DNA of 64,000 nt from Pseudoxanthomonas sp. YR558. GTDB taxonomy: Bacteria > Pseudomonadota > Gammaproteobacteria > Xanthomonadales > Xanthomonadaceae. Positions 26,110 through 35,386 of the stretch are shown one piece after another (the stretch's first letter is position 1; each line of letters opens with the position of its first letter). The notes under the pieces were generated by a model. The model did not search any database and was not told where the DNA came from. It worked only from the letters and a program-made list of their open reading frames with translations. A program made the translations under genes and the position numbers. Location: positions 682,001 to 746,000 of the forward strand of contig NZ_FPCI01000001.1 of NCBI RefSeq assembly GCF_900116385.1. Reading direction: 5' to 3'.

Positions 26110-27791
26110 TGAAGCACGCCCACCGCTCTCTCGCTCTGACGCTCGCTGCGCTTGTGGCGCCCGCATCGGCGCTGGCCGTCGTCCCGGTGGACGAGGTCTA
26201 CGGGACCGCCGAGCCATTCGCGAAGGAAGCGGTCTACTTCGTGCTGACCGACCGCTTCGTCAACGGCGATACGTCGAACGATCACCGCGACCAGGGTGGC
26301 AAGAACGCCACCTTCGACCGTCCCACGCCGGGCGCACCGGAAGGCCAGACCGACAACGTCGGCTACCTCGGCGGTGACTTCAAGGGCGTGCTGGACAACG
26401 CCGGCTACATCCGCGACCTCGGTTTCACCTCCGTGTGGATCACGCCGATCATCGACAACCCGGACGAAGCCTTCACCGGCGGCGAAGAAGTGAAATGGGC
26501 CGGGATGTTCACCGACCGCGGCAAGACCGGCTACCACGGCTACTGGGGCATCAACTTCTACAGGCTGGACGAACACCTGCCCAGCGACGGACTGGATTTC
26601 GCCGGCTTCACCCGCGCCATGAAGGATCAGAAGCTCGACGTGGTGCTGGACATCGTCGGCAACCACGGCTCGCCCGCGTACTCGATGCCGAAGATGCAGC
26701 CGCAGTACGGCAAGGTGTGGGACAAGGACGGCAAGCTGATAGCCGACCATCAGAACCTCGACCCGGACAAGCTGGACCCGCGTCGCAAGCCGATGCACGC
26801 CTTCTACAACACAGGCGGTGGCCTGGCACAGCTGTCCGACTTCAACGAGAACAACCCGGCGGTGATGGAGTACCTGGTCGGCGCGTACGAGCAGTGGATC
26901 GACCAGGGCGCGGCCGCGTTCCGCGTGGATACCATCGCCTGGATGCCGCACGCGTTCTGGAAGGAATTCGCCGACCGCATCCGCGCGAAGAAGCCGGGCT
27001 TCTTCATGTTCGGCGAGAACTTCAACTACGACGCCGCCAGCATCGCCGGCCATACCTGGGCCCGCAACGGCAGCTACAGCGTGCTGGACTTCCCGCTGAA
27101 GGGGAAGCTGACCGAGGTGTTCGAGAAGGCCGGCACCAGTTACGAGGAGATCGGCAAGGCGCTGTACCTGGAGGATGGCCCGTACGCGAATCCGTACGAG
27201 CTGATGACCTTCTACGACAATCACGACATGGCGCGCATGAACGCCAGCGACGCGGGCTTCATCGACGCGCACAACTGGTTGTTCACCGCACGCGGCATCC
27301 CGGTGGTCTATTACGGATCGGAGATCGGTTTCGAACGTGGCCGCGCCGAGCATGCGGGCAACCGCAACTACTTCGGCCAGGAGCGCATCGACGCGGCGCC
27401 GAAGAGCCCGATCTTCGCGCCGCTCAAGCGCATCGCGCAGCTGCGACGCGACACGCCGGCCCTGCAGCGCGGCCTGCAGCTCAACGTGCGCCTGAAGGGC
27501 GACCAGGCGATCTTCTACCGCGTGCTCCAGCATGGAGGAACCACCCAGACCGCACTGGTGCTGCTCAACAAGGCGGACACCCCCGCGAAGCTGTCGGTCT
27601 CCGACCACCTGGAACCGGGCCAATGGCGCGATGCGTTCACCGGCAAGAAACAACGGGTTCGCAACCGCCTCCAGGCCGAGGTGCCGGCGCACGGCGTGCG
27701 GGTGTTCCTGCTGGACGCACCGATCACCCGCGCCGACACCCGCGCGCGCTTGGCGGAGCTGATGGCGCGCAAGGCGCCGAAGGCGGATTGA
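26109..27791 (+). CDS. Exported alpha-amylase/cyclomaltodextrin glucanotransferase-like, GH13
   Basis: A 560-aa GH13 enzyme with a signal peptide (MKHAHRSLALTLAALVAPAS), so it acts in the periplasm or outside. Conserved regions: VVLDIVGNHGS, AFRVDTIAWM (nucleophile Asp), MFGENF (acid/base Glu) and FYDNHDMARM. VTDRF-like VLTDRFVNGD and a YHGYWG block are typical of the CGTase/maltogenic group. A C-terminal beta domain follows but no starch-binding module is seen. It would shorten starch-derived dextrins for import by the coupled transporter. Ends 7 bp from the convergent LacI gene. Confidence 0.88.
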   Translation: MKHAHRSLALTLAALVAPASALAVVPVDEVYGTAEPFAKEAVYFVLTDRFVNGDTSNDHRDQGGKNATFDRPTPGAPEGQTDNVGYLGGDFKGVLDNAGYIRDLGFTSVWITPIIDNPDEAFTGGEEVKWAGMFTDRGKTGYHGYWGINFYRLDEHLPSDGLDFAGFTRAMKDQKLDVVLDIVGNHGSPAYSMPKMQPQYGKVWDKDGKLIADHQNLDPDKLDPRRKPMHAFYNTGGGLAQLSDFNENNPAVMEYLVGAYEQWIDQGAAAFRVDTIAWMPHAFWKEFADRIRAKKPGFFMFGENFNYDAASIAGHTWARNGSYSVLDFPLKGKLTEVFEKAGTSYEEIGKALYLEDGPYANPYELMTFYDNHDMARMNASDAGFIDAHNWLFTARGIPVVYYGSEIGFERGRAEHAGNRNYFGQERIDAAPKSPIFAPLKRIAQLRRDTPALQRGLQLNVRLKGDQAIFYRVLQHGGTTQTALVLLNKADTPAKLSVSDHLEPGQWRDAFTGKKQRVRNRLQAEVPAHGVRVFLLDAPITRADTRARLAELMARKAPKAD

Positions 27792-27798
27792 ACGGGGC

Positions 27799-28836
27799 TT
27801 ACTTCGCCGCCGTCGATCCGCGTAGTGCCAGCCTGACCGGGATCGTCTGACTCTCGGCAGGCTCGCCGTTGATCAGGGCCAGCAGGGTCTCGACCAGCAA
27901 GGCGCCCGCCAGCTTGGTGTCCTGCTGCACGGTGGAAAGACCGGGATTGACGAAGCTGGCCAGCGGGATGTCGTCGAAGCCGGCGACCGCGACATCCTCG
28001 GGGACACGCAGGCCGCGCTCGAGCAAGGCTTTCATGGCACCGACGGCGATCAGGTCGCTGGCCGCGAAGATCGCATCGAACGGTACGCCGCGCGCCAGCA
28101 GTTCGATCGCCGCTTCGTGGCCGGACTGTTCGGTGGTGATCGCGTCCACCTGCAGCGCGGGGTCCGTTACCAAGCCTGCGGTTTCGAGCGCCTGACGATG
28201 GCCGAGGTAGCGCTCGAAGAACTCCGGATAGTGGTTGGATGCATGGCCGAGGAAGGCGATGCGGCGACGGCCTTGTGCGACCAGGTGCGCGGTGATGTCG
28301 TGGCCGCCCTGCGTGTTGTCGCAGCCGATCGACACGCCCGGCGTATCCGGCTGCACGGCCCCCCAGCGCACGAAATGCGTGCCCTGCTCCACCAGGCGCT
28401 CCAGCCGGCTGCGCGATTCCAGATAGTCGCCATAACCGAGCAGGATGATGCCGTCGGCCTTCTTGCTGTCCTCGTAATCCGCCTGCCAGTCGTTGGACAG
28501 CTGCTGGAACGAGATCAGCAGGTCGTAGCCGCGCAGCGCGCAGGCGCGGGTGATGCTGCCCAGCATCGACAGAAAGAACGGGTTGATCGCCGATTCGTCC
28601 GGCGTCGGGTCTTCGAAGAACAGCAGCGCGAGCGTGCCGGAGTGTTGGCGACGCAGGTTGGAGGCGTTCTTGTCGACCTTGTAGTTCAGCTGCTCGGCGA
28701 TCGCCAGGATGCGCTTGCGCGTTTCCTCGTTGACCATCGGGCTGCCGCGCAGCGCGCGAGAGACGGTGGGCTGGGACACGCCCGCCAGGTGGGCGATGTC
28801 CAGCGAAGTGGCCTTCCCCTTGATGGGCGCGATCAC
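27799..28836 (-). CDS. LacI-family transcriptional regulator
   Basis: A 345-aa repressor. The helix-turn-helix spans about residues 11-32 (TSLDIAHLAGVSQPTVSRAL), followed by the hinge YKVDKNASNLRRQ and a periplasmic-binding-protein-like effector domain ending VAGFDDIPLASFVNPGLSTV. GTG at 28836 is the only good start; no clear ribosome-binding site is seen. Its place at the end of the maltodextrin locus suggests it binds the 18-bp word at 21659 and 24458. No copy of that word occurs at its own promoter, so it may not regulate itself. Confidence 0.92.
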   Translation of the reverse strand: MIAPIKGKATSLDIAHLAGVSQPTVSRALRGSPMVNEETRKRILAIAEQLNYKVDKNASNLRRQHSGTLALLFFEDPTPDESAINPFFLSMLGSITRACALRGYDLLISFQQLSNDWQADYEDSKKADGIILLGYGDYLESRSRLERLVEQGTHFVRWGAVQPDTPGVSIGCDNTQGGHDITAHLVAQGRRRIAFLGHASNHYPEFFERYLGHRQALETAGLVTDPALQVDAITTEQSGHEAAIELLARGVPFDAIFAASDLIAVGAMKALLERGLRVPEDVAVAGFDDIPLASFVNPGLSTVQQDTKLAGALLVETLLALINGEPAESQTIPVRLALRGSTAAK

Positions 28837-28930
28837 GGACGGGTTCGTATACGGACGGAACGGAACCCGATAATGACACGCCCCCGGCGGGGCTTCACCC
28901 CGCAGCGGCGACGGAAGCGGTTACAGCGAC

Positions 28931-29407
28931 TCAGGCACCGGGCGTCCGGGCCGTGCCGTGCAGTTGCACGCCGTCGGCGTCGGTGATGCTCACGGAGACG
29001 TCGATGCCGTGGCGCACACTTTCGGTGACCACGCAGAAATTCTCGAACTGGGCCAGGATGCGTTCCAGCGACGCATGCGCCGCGCCCGCTTCCGCAAGCC
29101 GGATATCGGCGTGGATATGGCCCACCCGCAACCTGCCCTGTTCGTTGCGCGCCAGCTCCGCGGTGGCATGCGTCACCAGCTTGCCCGGGGTGTTCTTGAA
29201 CTTGCGCAATGCGAACAGCAGGCTCGCCGACAGGCAATTCGCCACGGCGGACAACAGCAGGCGTGTCGGATTCGGCCCTTCGCCCTTGCCCAGCGGCGCC
29301 GACTCGTCGGTCATCAGGTCGGCGATGGTGGTCTCGTCGAAGCGGATGCGGAAGGCGTAGTCCTCCTCCTGCTCCAGGGTGAGGCTGATGCGCTGGGTGT
29401 CACTCAT
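28931..29407 (-). CDS. OsmC-family protein
   Basis: A 158-aa OsmC/Ohr-fold protein, a thiol-dependent peroxidase or persulfide-handling protein. Two conserved cysteines are visible, C58 in SAVANCLSAS and C125 in FENFCVVTESV. ATG at 29407 is preceded by GGAG. It is the third gene of an apparent arsR-rhodanese-osmC operon, 39 bp after the rhodanese gene, which suggests a role in reactive sulfur or peroxide defence. Confidence 0.85.
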   Translation of the reverse strand: MSDTQRISLTLEQEEDYAFRIRFDETTIADLMTDESAPLGKGEGPNPTRLLLSAVANCLSASLLFALRKFKNTPGKLVTHATAELARNEQGRLRVGHIHADIRLAEAGAAHASLERILAQFENFCVVTESVRHGIDVSVSITDADGVQLHGTARTPGA

Positions 29408-29446
29408 GACGGGCTCCATTCGACAGAGAGGGGGCGAGGGAGAAGA

Positions 29447-29965
29447 TCATGGCACTGCGCGGCGGTTCCAGGGCATCCCGGCCAGCAGCCGCGCCAGGCC
29501 GCAGAAGCCACTGATCCCGGCAAACACCAGGCCTGCGCCGACGAATCCGGACAGCAGCAATCCCCACGGCGACACCACGACCGCCAGCAACACACCCGCC
29601 AGCACCAGAGCGCCCGCCGCGATCTGCACCTGGCGCATCAGCTCGATAGGTTGTCGGCGATCCACCTGCACGGGCAGGCCCGCGCGACGCCAGGCGTCGA
29701 GGCCCCCTTCCAGCAGATAGGCCTGGCAACCCGCTGTGCCCGCCAGTTCGGCGGCGTGCGCCTGCGTGCGTGCACCGGAACGGCAATGGAACACCAGCGC
29801 CGTCGCGCCATCCGGCAGGTGTTCCGGCGGCTGCGTGATCGGCCACGGCACCGCGCCGGGAATATGCTCGCGGGCGTATTCATCCGGACTGCGGATGTCG
29901 ACCAGCACGGCACCCTGCGCGCGCAGCGCCTGGGCTTGTTGCGGAGAAAGAGTGGGAAGCGTCAT
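29447..29965 (-). CDS. Rhodanese domain protein with two membrane helices (DUF2892-like)
   Basis: A 172-aa protein: an N-terminal rhodanese domain (LVDIRSPDEYAREHIPGA, active-site loop FHCRSGART with the catalytic Cys) and a C-terminal hydrophobic pair (VLAGVLLAVVVSPWGLLLSGFVGAGL) resembling DUF2892. It would carry sulfane sulfur as a cysteine persulfide at the inner membrane. Starts 7 bp after the arsR stop, consistent with one operon. Confidence 0.88.
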   Translation of the reverse strand: MTLPTLSPQQAQALRAQGAVLVDIRSPDEYAREHIPGAVPWPITQPPEHLPDGATALVFHCRSGARTQAHAAELAGTAGCQAYLLEGGLDAWRRAGLPVQVDRRQPIELMRQVQIAAGALVLAGVLLAVVVSPWGLLLSGFVGAGLVFAGISGFCGLARLLAGMPWNRRAVP

Positions 29966-29972
29966 TGGGTCC

Positions 29973-30284
29973 TCAGGGGCAGTAGAGATCCTTCAGCAGC
30001 GCGACGATCCGCTCCACGCGGGGATCGGCGATGCGGTAGTACACCGTCTGTGCTTCGCGCCGGTTGTCCACCAGCCCGTCCTCGCGCAAGCGCGCCAAGT
30101 GCTGGGACAGCGCGGACGGACTCAGCCCCGCCGCCTGCGACAGGGCGCCCGCACTACACTCCCCTTCGGCGACCAGCGTGCACAGCACCAGCAGGCGGCC
30201 GTCATGCCCGAGCGCACGCATGAGCGCGGCCGCTTCGGCAGCGCTGGCTTGCAACTGTTGCAGTTCGCGTTGTTTCAGGGGCAT
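29973..30284 (-). CDS. ArsR-family regulator, BigR/SqrR-like persulfide sensor
   Basis: A 103-aa winged-helix repressor. Helices around SAGALSQAAGLSPSALSQHL read DNA. C35 in LLVLCTLVAEGE and C102 in LKDLYCP match in position the two cysteines that form a trisulfide link in BigR and SqrR (established for those proteins). C43 is extra. It is divergent from the MBL-fold gene, with a clear palindrome between them, and heads the rhodanese-osmC operon, so it probably represses both transcripts until reactive sulfur is present. Confidence 0.85.
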   Translation of the reverse strand: MPLKQRELQQLQASAAEAAALMRALGHDGRLLVLCTLVAEGECSAGALSQAAGLSPSALSQHLARLREDGLVDNRREAQTVYYRIADPRVERIVALLKDLYCP

Positions 30285-30312
30285 GGACCGCGCTTCACTT
30301 CAGGCTTTACTT

Positions 30313-30332
30313 AATTTAGTATTTGCTAAATT
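30313..30332. promoter_or_regulatory. Palindromic operator between arsR and the MBL gene
   Basis: AATTTAG-TATTTG-CTAAATT is a perfect 7-bp inverted repeat with a 6-bp centre, in an AT-rich island unlike the surrounding GC-rich DNA. AT-rich palindromes of this type are bound by BigR-like ArsR proteins. It lies 29 bp before the arsR start and 25 bp before the MBL start. Confidence 0.85.
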
Positions 30333-30356
30333 TAAAAGCAACCCATGGAAACCGCC

Positions 30357-31217
30357 ATGAACCCACTCCGCGTGCACGCCCAGTTCGACGAAGCCACCAA
30401 CACCGTCAGCTACGTGGTCTGGGACCCCGCGACGCGCCAGGCGGCGATCATCGACCCGGTGCTCGACTACGACCATCGCGCCGGCCGCGCGTCGTACCGC
30501 TCGGCGGATGCCCTGCTCGATTTCATCGCAGACCAAGGGCTATCCGTGGCCTGGATACTGGAAACGCACGCGCATGCCGACCATCTCAGTGCCGCGCCCT
30601 ACCTGAAGGAGAAGACCGGCGCCCCCATCAGCATCGGCGAGCACATCATCGACGTGCAGCGCACCTTCGCGCCGGTGTTCGGCATGGATGACGTGAGCGG
30701 CGAAGGCCGTGAGTTCGACCGGCTGTTCCGCGACGGCGATACCTTCCCGCTGGGCGAACTGCAGGTGGACGTGCTGCATACGCCCGGCCATACCCCGGCC
30801 TGCGTGTCCTACCGCATCGGTGACGCCGTGTTCATCGGCGACACCATGTTCATGCCCGACTACGGCACCGCGCGCGCGGACTTCCCCGGGGGTGATGCGC
30901 GCACGCTCTACCGGTCGATCCAGAAGTTGCTCGCGCTGCCTGACGACACCCGCGTATACCTCTGCCACGACTACAAAGCGCCCGGCCGCGACCATTTCGC
31001 GTGGGAAACCACGGTGGGCGACGAGAAGGCGCGCAACGTGCACGTCGGTGGCGGCGTGGACGAAGCCAGCTTCGTCGCCATGCGCGAAGCACGCGACGCC
31101 ACCCTGTCGGCCCCCGTCCTGCTGCTGCCCTCGTTGCAGGTCAACATTCGTGCGGGCCGCCTGCCCGAACCGGAAGACAACGGCCGCCGTTACCTGAAGA
31201 TCCCGCTGAAAATCTGA
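30357..31217 (+). CDS. MBL-fold hydrolase, ETHE1/Blh-like persulfide dioxygenase
   Basis: A 286-aa metallo-beta-lactamase-fold protein. THAHADHLSAAPYLKEKTG contains the HxHxDH metal motif, LHTPGHTPACVSYRIGD gives a further His, and IGDTMFMPDYGTARADFPGG and LCHDYKAPGRD follow ETHE1-like and Blh proteins. These oxidise glutathione persulfide with a mononuclear iron. Start chosen at ATG 30357 with GGAA upstream; ATG at 30345 is a close alternative adding four residues. Regulation by the neighbouring ArsR through the palindrome is likely. Confidence 0.87.
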   Translation: MNPLRVHAQFDEATNTVSYVVWDPATRQAAIIDPVLDYDHRAGRASYRSADALLDFIADQGLSVAWILETHAHADHLSAAPYLKEKTGAPISIGEHIIDVQRTFAPVFGMDDVSGEGREFDRLFRDGDTFPLGELQVDVLHTPGHTPACVSYRIGDAVFIGDTMFMPDYGTARADFPGGDARTLYRSIQKLLALPDDTRVYLCHDYKAPGRDHFAWETTVGDEKARNVHVGGGVDEASFVAMREARDATLSAPVLLLPSLQVNIRAGRLPEPEDNGRRYLKIPLKI

Positions 31218-31226
31218 GCGCGGCGC

Positions 31227-31973
31227 TCAGCCGCCTGCATCGACGGCTGCAGTCGGATGCGTCGCGACACCTTCCCCGCAGTCGGCACTCAGCAGCGAAG
31301 AGTGCTTCAGCCAATCGGCATCCGGGTAGTAGGCGAACACGAAGGAGCCGCCACGGATCGTGTCGATCAGCGGACGCGCCACGGCCGCGCGTACGGCCGG
31401 GCATCCCAGGCTGCGACCGAGGCGGCCCTGCGCGCGGATCAGCGCGTCGCTGACATAGGGCGCACCGTGGATGACGATCGCGCGCTCGCGTGCGTTGTCG
31501 TTGAAGCCGGGCTCCAGGCCTTGCAGGCGCAGCGAATACCCGTTCGACCCGCTGTAAGACTCCTGCGTCACGAACGCACCCAGGCTCGACATGTAGCTGC
31601 CATTGGCGTTGGAGAACTTCTTCGCGAGGTTCTCGCCGGTATTGCGTCCGTGCGCCACCCACTCCTCGAACAACAGGCGCTGGCGCTCCAGGTCGAACAC
31701 CCACAGCCGCGGCTGTGTGGACGGGCGCGAATAGTCGATCACGCTCAGGCGCTGCGAAGGCACCGGGCCACCGCGTTTGATCGAACAGGCCATGGCTTTC
31801 GCCGCCATCGACAGGACCTTGCGATCGAGGGCGGGCGCGGCGCGATGGAGCACGTCGACCAGGCGTTCGGTGTTGTCGCCAGGCGGTGCGGCCATGGCAG
31901 GCACGGCGAGCGCCATCGCGCACAGGGCAGCGAAAGACAGGCGACGCGAGGAGGTGATCGGGCGGAGATTCAT
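31227..31973 (-). CDS. Murein L,D-transpeptidase catalytic domain protein, exported
   Basis: A 248-aa protein with a signal peptide ending near PAMAAP. The catalytic region has IVIHGAPYVSD and LGRSLGCPAVR, with the nucleophilic Cys in GCPAV, as in the YkuD-related murein L,D-transpeptidase family. RLWVFDLERQRLLFEEWVAHG is the usual N-terminal strand pair. It acts on periplasmic peptidoglycan. It follows a second L,D-transpeptidase on the same strand, 50 bp away. Confidence 0.83.
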   Translation of the reverse strand: MNLRPITSSRRLSFAALCAMALAVPAMAAPPGDNTERLVDVLHRAAPALDRKVLSMAAKAMACSIKRGGPVPSQRLSVIDYSRPSTQPRLWVFDLERQRLLFEEWVAHGRNTGENLAKKFSNANGSYMSSLGAFVTQESYSGSNGYSLRLQGLEPGFNDNARERAIVIHGAPYVSDALIRAQGRLGRSLGCPAVRAAVARPLIDTIRGGSFVFAYYPDADWLKHSSLLSADCGEGVATHPTAAVDAGG

Positions 31974-32023
31974 GGCGGACAGACCTGGGGGAACAACGCC
32001 GATCTCCCGATTCCGTCCGCGAC

Positions 32024-33076
32024 TCAGCGTACGGCCGTGGTGGGGCCGGCTTCGTCCGATTCCAAGACCGGGACCGGCGCCTGTTCGGCCGGCGTTGCAT
32101 GAACCCCCGGCAGGTCCGACAGCAGCACCGTCGTGCCCGGCGTCAGGATGCCGTACAGCCGACGCGAAAAATCCTGCGGAATCCAGAATGCTTCGCCCAA
32201 CCGGCGCAGCGGCGGCATCGGGGCATTCGCTTCACCCAACACACGGTGGGCGACCCAGCGGTACTCCTTCTGGCGCGGGTCCAGCAGGCTGGGGATGTCT
32301 TCCTTCTCCGTCGTCATCACCAACAGCACGGTACCGTTGAGGGCGAAGTCCTGGACCATCTGCAACGGCGCCGAACCGGTCAGCACGCCATTGCGCAGCA
32401 CCGAGACACGCTGGTCGTAGAGGCTGACGAGGATGCTGACCGGTCCTTCCGGCGAAGCGGCTTCGTTCCAGTACACCTCGTAGGCCGACAGCGATGGATG
32501 CGCCGACTGCCCGCCCGAGGTGACGGGCGCGAGCACGGCGGGATGCACGATGCTCGCCGGCGACGCCTTCGCGTTGGCGACCACGACCGAATCGCCGAAG
32601 CGGGTGATGCCGAACAACTTCTCCGCGAACGCCTGCGGCAGACGCACGCAGCCATGCGAGGCCGGATAGCCGGGCAGGTTGCCGCCGTGCAGCGCGATGC
32701 CATCCCAGGTCAAGCGCTGCATGTAGGGCATGGGCGCGTTGTTGTAGAGGTTGGAACGGTGATCCTTGTTCTTCTGCAGGATGGTGAACACCCCGGTCGG
32801 GGTTTCCTTGCCTTCCTTGCCCGAACTGATCGTCGACACGCCGATCGCGATGCCGTTGCGGTACACGTACGCACGCTGCTCGTCCAGGCTGACCACCAGG
32901 ACCACGGGACCCTCGGGCGCGATCTGCGGATACCACAGGAACTCGCCTGGCTTGAGCGCGCGGACGTCCGGCGTGGAGACGGCGGTGGCGGTGGGCGCGG
33001 CCTGCGTCTGTGCCCATCCGGGCACGGTGAAGGCCAGCAGGCAGGCCAGGGCGAGCGGAGTCAGGGCACGGGGCAT
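32024..33076 (-). CDS. L,D-transpeptidase (YkuD domain)
   Basis: A 350-aa exported protein with signal peptide MPRALTPLALACLLAFTVPG. The YkuD domain occupies about residues 58-155: VSLDEQRAYVYRNGIAIG and the active site HGGNLPGYPASHGCVRLP, with the catalytic Cys143. The C-terminal half repeats a similar strand pattern (VSILVSLYDQRVSVLRNG) but lacks a second SHGC motif, so it may be an inactive second copy. It cross-links or anchors to peptidoglycan. Ends 50 bp before the other transpeptidase; starts 9 bp after the thrC stop. Confidence 0.9.
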   Translation of the reverse strand: MPRALTPLALACLLAFTVPGWAQTQAAPTATAVSTPDVRALKPGEFLWYPQIAPEGPVVLVVSLDEQRAYVYRNGIAIGVSTISSGKEGKETPTGVFTILQKNKDHRSNLYNNAPMPYMQRLTWDGIALHGGNLPGYPASHGCVRLPQAFAEKLFGITRFGDSVVVANAKASPASIVHPAVLAPVTSGGQSAHPSLSAYEVYWNEAASPEGPVSILVSLYDQRVSVLRNGVLTGSAPLQMVQDFALNGTVLLVMTTEKEDIPSLLDPRQKEYRWVAHRVLGEANAPMPPLRRLGEAFWIPQDFSRRLYGILTPGTTVLLSDLPGVHATPAEQAPVPVLESDEAGPTTAVR

Positions 33077-33085
33077 GCGGCCAGC

Positions 33086-34381
33086 TTACACGCCGGCCAG
33101 CACGGCTTGGCGCAATGCGGCGTAGTCGTTGGGGACGGCGGCGGCGTGGGCAGGACGCGCCAGCAGGTCCGCCAACGCGGGTGGCACCTCGACGGGACGA
33201 CCGATCAACGGCTCCACCACGCTCTCGAACTTGGCCGGGTGCGCGGTCGCCGCCACCGCCCAATCACCGCCCTCGCCCTGGGCGCGCAGGTTTTCCAGCA
33301 CCTTCACCGCGGTGGCGGTATGCGGACAATGCACTTCGCCATGGTCACGGTAACGCCGCGCGATCACCTCACGGATGGCGGCATCGTCGACCTCCGTGGC
33401 GGAGAACGCCGCGCGCAACGCGACATCGTCGGCGTCGAACAGCCAGCGCAGGCGTTCGAAATTGCTCGGCGCTCCCACGTCCATGGCATTGGCGAGGGTC
33501 GCGACGCTGGCGGCAGGCGCGTACTCGGCGCCGGCGAAGAAGTCAGGCAGCACGCGATTGGCATTCGTCGCCAGCGCGATGCGGCCCAACGGCACGCCCA
33601 GCGCGCGCGCCAGGATCGCCGCCAATGCATTGCCGAGGTTGCCCGTGGGCACGACAAGATTCAGCGCCCGGCCGCTGATCGCGCGATGGGTCAGCGCCGC
33701 GTGCGCGTAGTAGCTCATCTGCGGCAGCAGCCGGCCCAGGCTGATGCTGTTGGCGGAACTCAGCGGCGCCTGCGCCTGCAGCTCGGCGTCGTTGAGCGCT
33801 CGCTTCACCAGGGCCTGGCAATCGTCGAACGAACCCGCGACGCGCAGCGCCGTGATGTTGTCGCCGAAGCAGCCCAACTGGTGCGCCTGCCGCGGCGAGA
33901 CGCGGCCGTCGGGATACAGCACGATCACGCGCAGTCCGGGTTGGCGATGGAACGCCGCCGCGACCGCTGCGCCCGTATCGCCGGATGTGGCCACCAGGAT
34001 CGTCAGCGGCTTGGCTTCGCCGCGTCGCACTCGCGCCATGCTGGCCGCCAGGAAACGCGCGCCGAAGTCCTTGAAGGCCGCGGTCGGCCCATGGAACAAC
34101 TCCAGCACATGGTCGGCAGGGGTGCCGAGTGCGCGCAGCGGCGCAGGGAAGTCGAACGCTTCGCGGCAGATCGACGCCAGTTCGCCCTCGAGGGCATCGC
34201 CGGCGAAGAACGGCGCCAGCAGCGTGGCCGCGGTATCGGCGATGTCGCGTCCCGGCGCGAGGTCACGCGAAGGGGGCAGCGCGTCGGGCACGTACAGGCC
34301 ACCATCCGGCGCGAGGCCGGCGGCGATGGCCTGGCTCAGCGTGGCGGCAGGTGCGGCATGGCGGGTGGAAATGAAATTCAT
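33086..34381 (-). CDS. thrC: Threonine synthase
   Basis: A 431-aa PLP enzyme that converts O-phosphohomoserine to threonine. The PLP lysine is in GPTAAFKDFGARFLA, the phosphate loop region is ATSGDTGAAVAAAF, and NFERLRWLF and SATEVDDAAIREVI are family features. Start ATG at 34381 (MNFISTRHAAPAATLSQ). Last gene of the thrABC operon, 38 bp after thrB. Confidence 0.96.
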   Translation of the reverse strand: MNFISTRHAAPAATLSQAIAAGLAPDGGLYVPDALPPSRDLAPGRDIADTAATLLAPFFAGDALEGELASICREAFDFPAPLRALGTPADHVLELFHGPTAAFKDFGARFLAASMARVRRGEAKPLTILVATSGDTGAAVAAAFHRQPGLRVIVLYPDGRVSPRQAHQLGCFGDNITALRVAGSFDDCQALVKRALNDAELQAQAPLSSANSISLGRLLPQMSYYAHAALTHRAISGRALNLVVPTGNLGNALAAILARALGVPLGRIALATNANRVLPDFFAGAEYAPAASVATLANAMDVGAPSNFERLRWLFDADDVALRAAFSATEVDDAAIREVIARRYRDHGEVHCPHTATAVKVLENLRAQGEGGDWAVAATAHPAKFESVVEPLIGRPVEVPPALADLLARPAHAAAVPNDYAALRQAVLAGV

Positions 34382-34419
34382 GGATCGAGACCGTGGATGA
34401 AGAGGTGCGATGAAGCGCG

Positions 34420-35349
34420 TCAGGAAACGGGCAGCAGGCGCGCGGCAGGCGCGTTGATCGGCGACACCCAGGCCTGGCTGTCGAAACCAGCGGCCGCGAA
34501 CGCGGCCTGCACGGCGGGCGCAGCGGCTTCGGCCTCGACGCGTGACTCGAACCAGGCGAACACGCTGGGACCCGCGCCGGAGATGCTGGCGCCCATCGCA
34601 CCCGCTGACAGGGCTGCCTGTTTCGCCGCGTCGAAGCCGACGATCAACGGTGCGCGACGCGGCTCCACCAGGATGTCGCGCAGCCCCGCGCGGACCAGCG
34701 ATGCATCGCCGGCATGGCAACCCGCCAGCACCAAGGCGAGGTTGGCGCTCTGGGCGACGAATTCCTTCAGCTCGTAGGCCCCCTGCAAGGCGGCGCGCGC
34801 GCGGCGCGTCTCCAGGATCGCATCGGGGTGCACCAGCACGCTGTGCCAGGCGTCCGGCACCGGGACGCGTACCAGATGCTCTGCCGTGGCGAGCACCAAC
34901 CCGCCCAGCAGCATCGGGCCGAGGTTGTCGCCATGCTGGCCGCCGCTGGCGACCGCCTCGCCGACCAGGGCGTGCGGATACAGGGCTTCGCGCGAGAGTG
35001 GCGCGTCGAGCACCGCGTTGGCCGCGACCAGCGCCGCCACGCAGGACGCCGCGGAGCCGCCCATGCCCGAGCCCAGCGGAATGCCCTTTTCGATCTCGAC
35101 TTCGAAACCGAACGGCACGCCGAGGGCGTCGCGCAACGAGATCAGCGCCGCGCCCGCGGTATTGTCGGGCGCATCCAGCGGCAGGTCGACCGTGGCGCCG
35201 CGGATGGACGCGATGCGCACCTCGGGCGAATCGATGCGACGCACCGTCACCGTATCGCCCGCCCCTTCGATCACGTGACCGAGGATGTCGAACCCCACGC
35301 CCACGTTGCCCACCGACGCCGGTGAAAACGCACTTGCCTGCTGCCTCAT
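34420..35349 (-). CDS. thrB: Homoserine kinase
   Basis: A 309-aa GHMP kinase that phosphorylates homoserine. [21 protein letters not shown] is the N-terminal block, [17 protein letters not shown] the ATP-binding motif 2 and [15 protein letters not shown] motif 3. ATG 35349 is chosen as it gives the usual [12 protein letters not shown] start; the open frame extends upstream over the end of thrA. Middle gene of thrABC, 37 bp after thrA. Confidence 0.95.
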   Translation of the reverse strand: MRQQASAFSPASVGNVGVGFDILGHVIEGAGDTVTVRRIDSPEVRIASIRGATVDLPLDAPDNTAGAALISLRDALGVPFGFEVEIEKGIPLGSGMGGSAASCVAALVAANAVLDAPLSREALYPHALVGEAVASGGQHGDNLGPMLLGGLVLATAEHLVRVPVPDAWHSVLVHPDAILETRRARAALQGAYELKEFVAQSANLALVLAGCHAGDASLVRAGLRDILVEPRRAPLIVGFDAAKQAALSAGAMGASISGAGPSVFAWFESRVEAEAAAPAVQAAFAAAGFDSQAWVSPINAPAARLLPVS

Positions 35350-35386
35350 GCCCACAACGCTCCCGATGGCCCTGTCGATGCGTGCC

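Noticed and set aside
32099..34777. Plus-strand open frame of 892 codons opposite an L,D-transpeptidase and thrC
   Set aside because: It spans the antisense of two well-supported genes and has a His/Arg/Gln-rich composition without any family motif.
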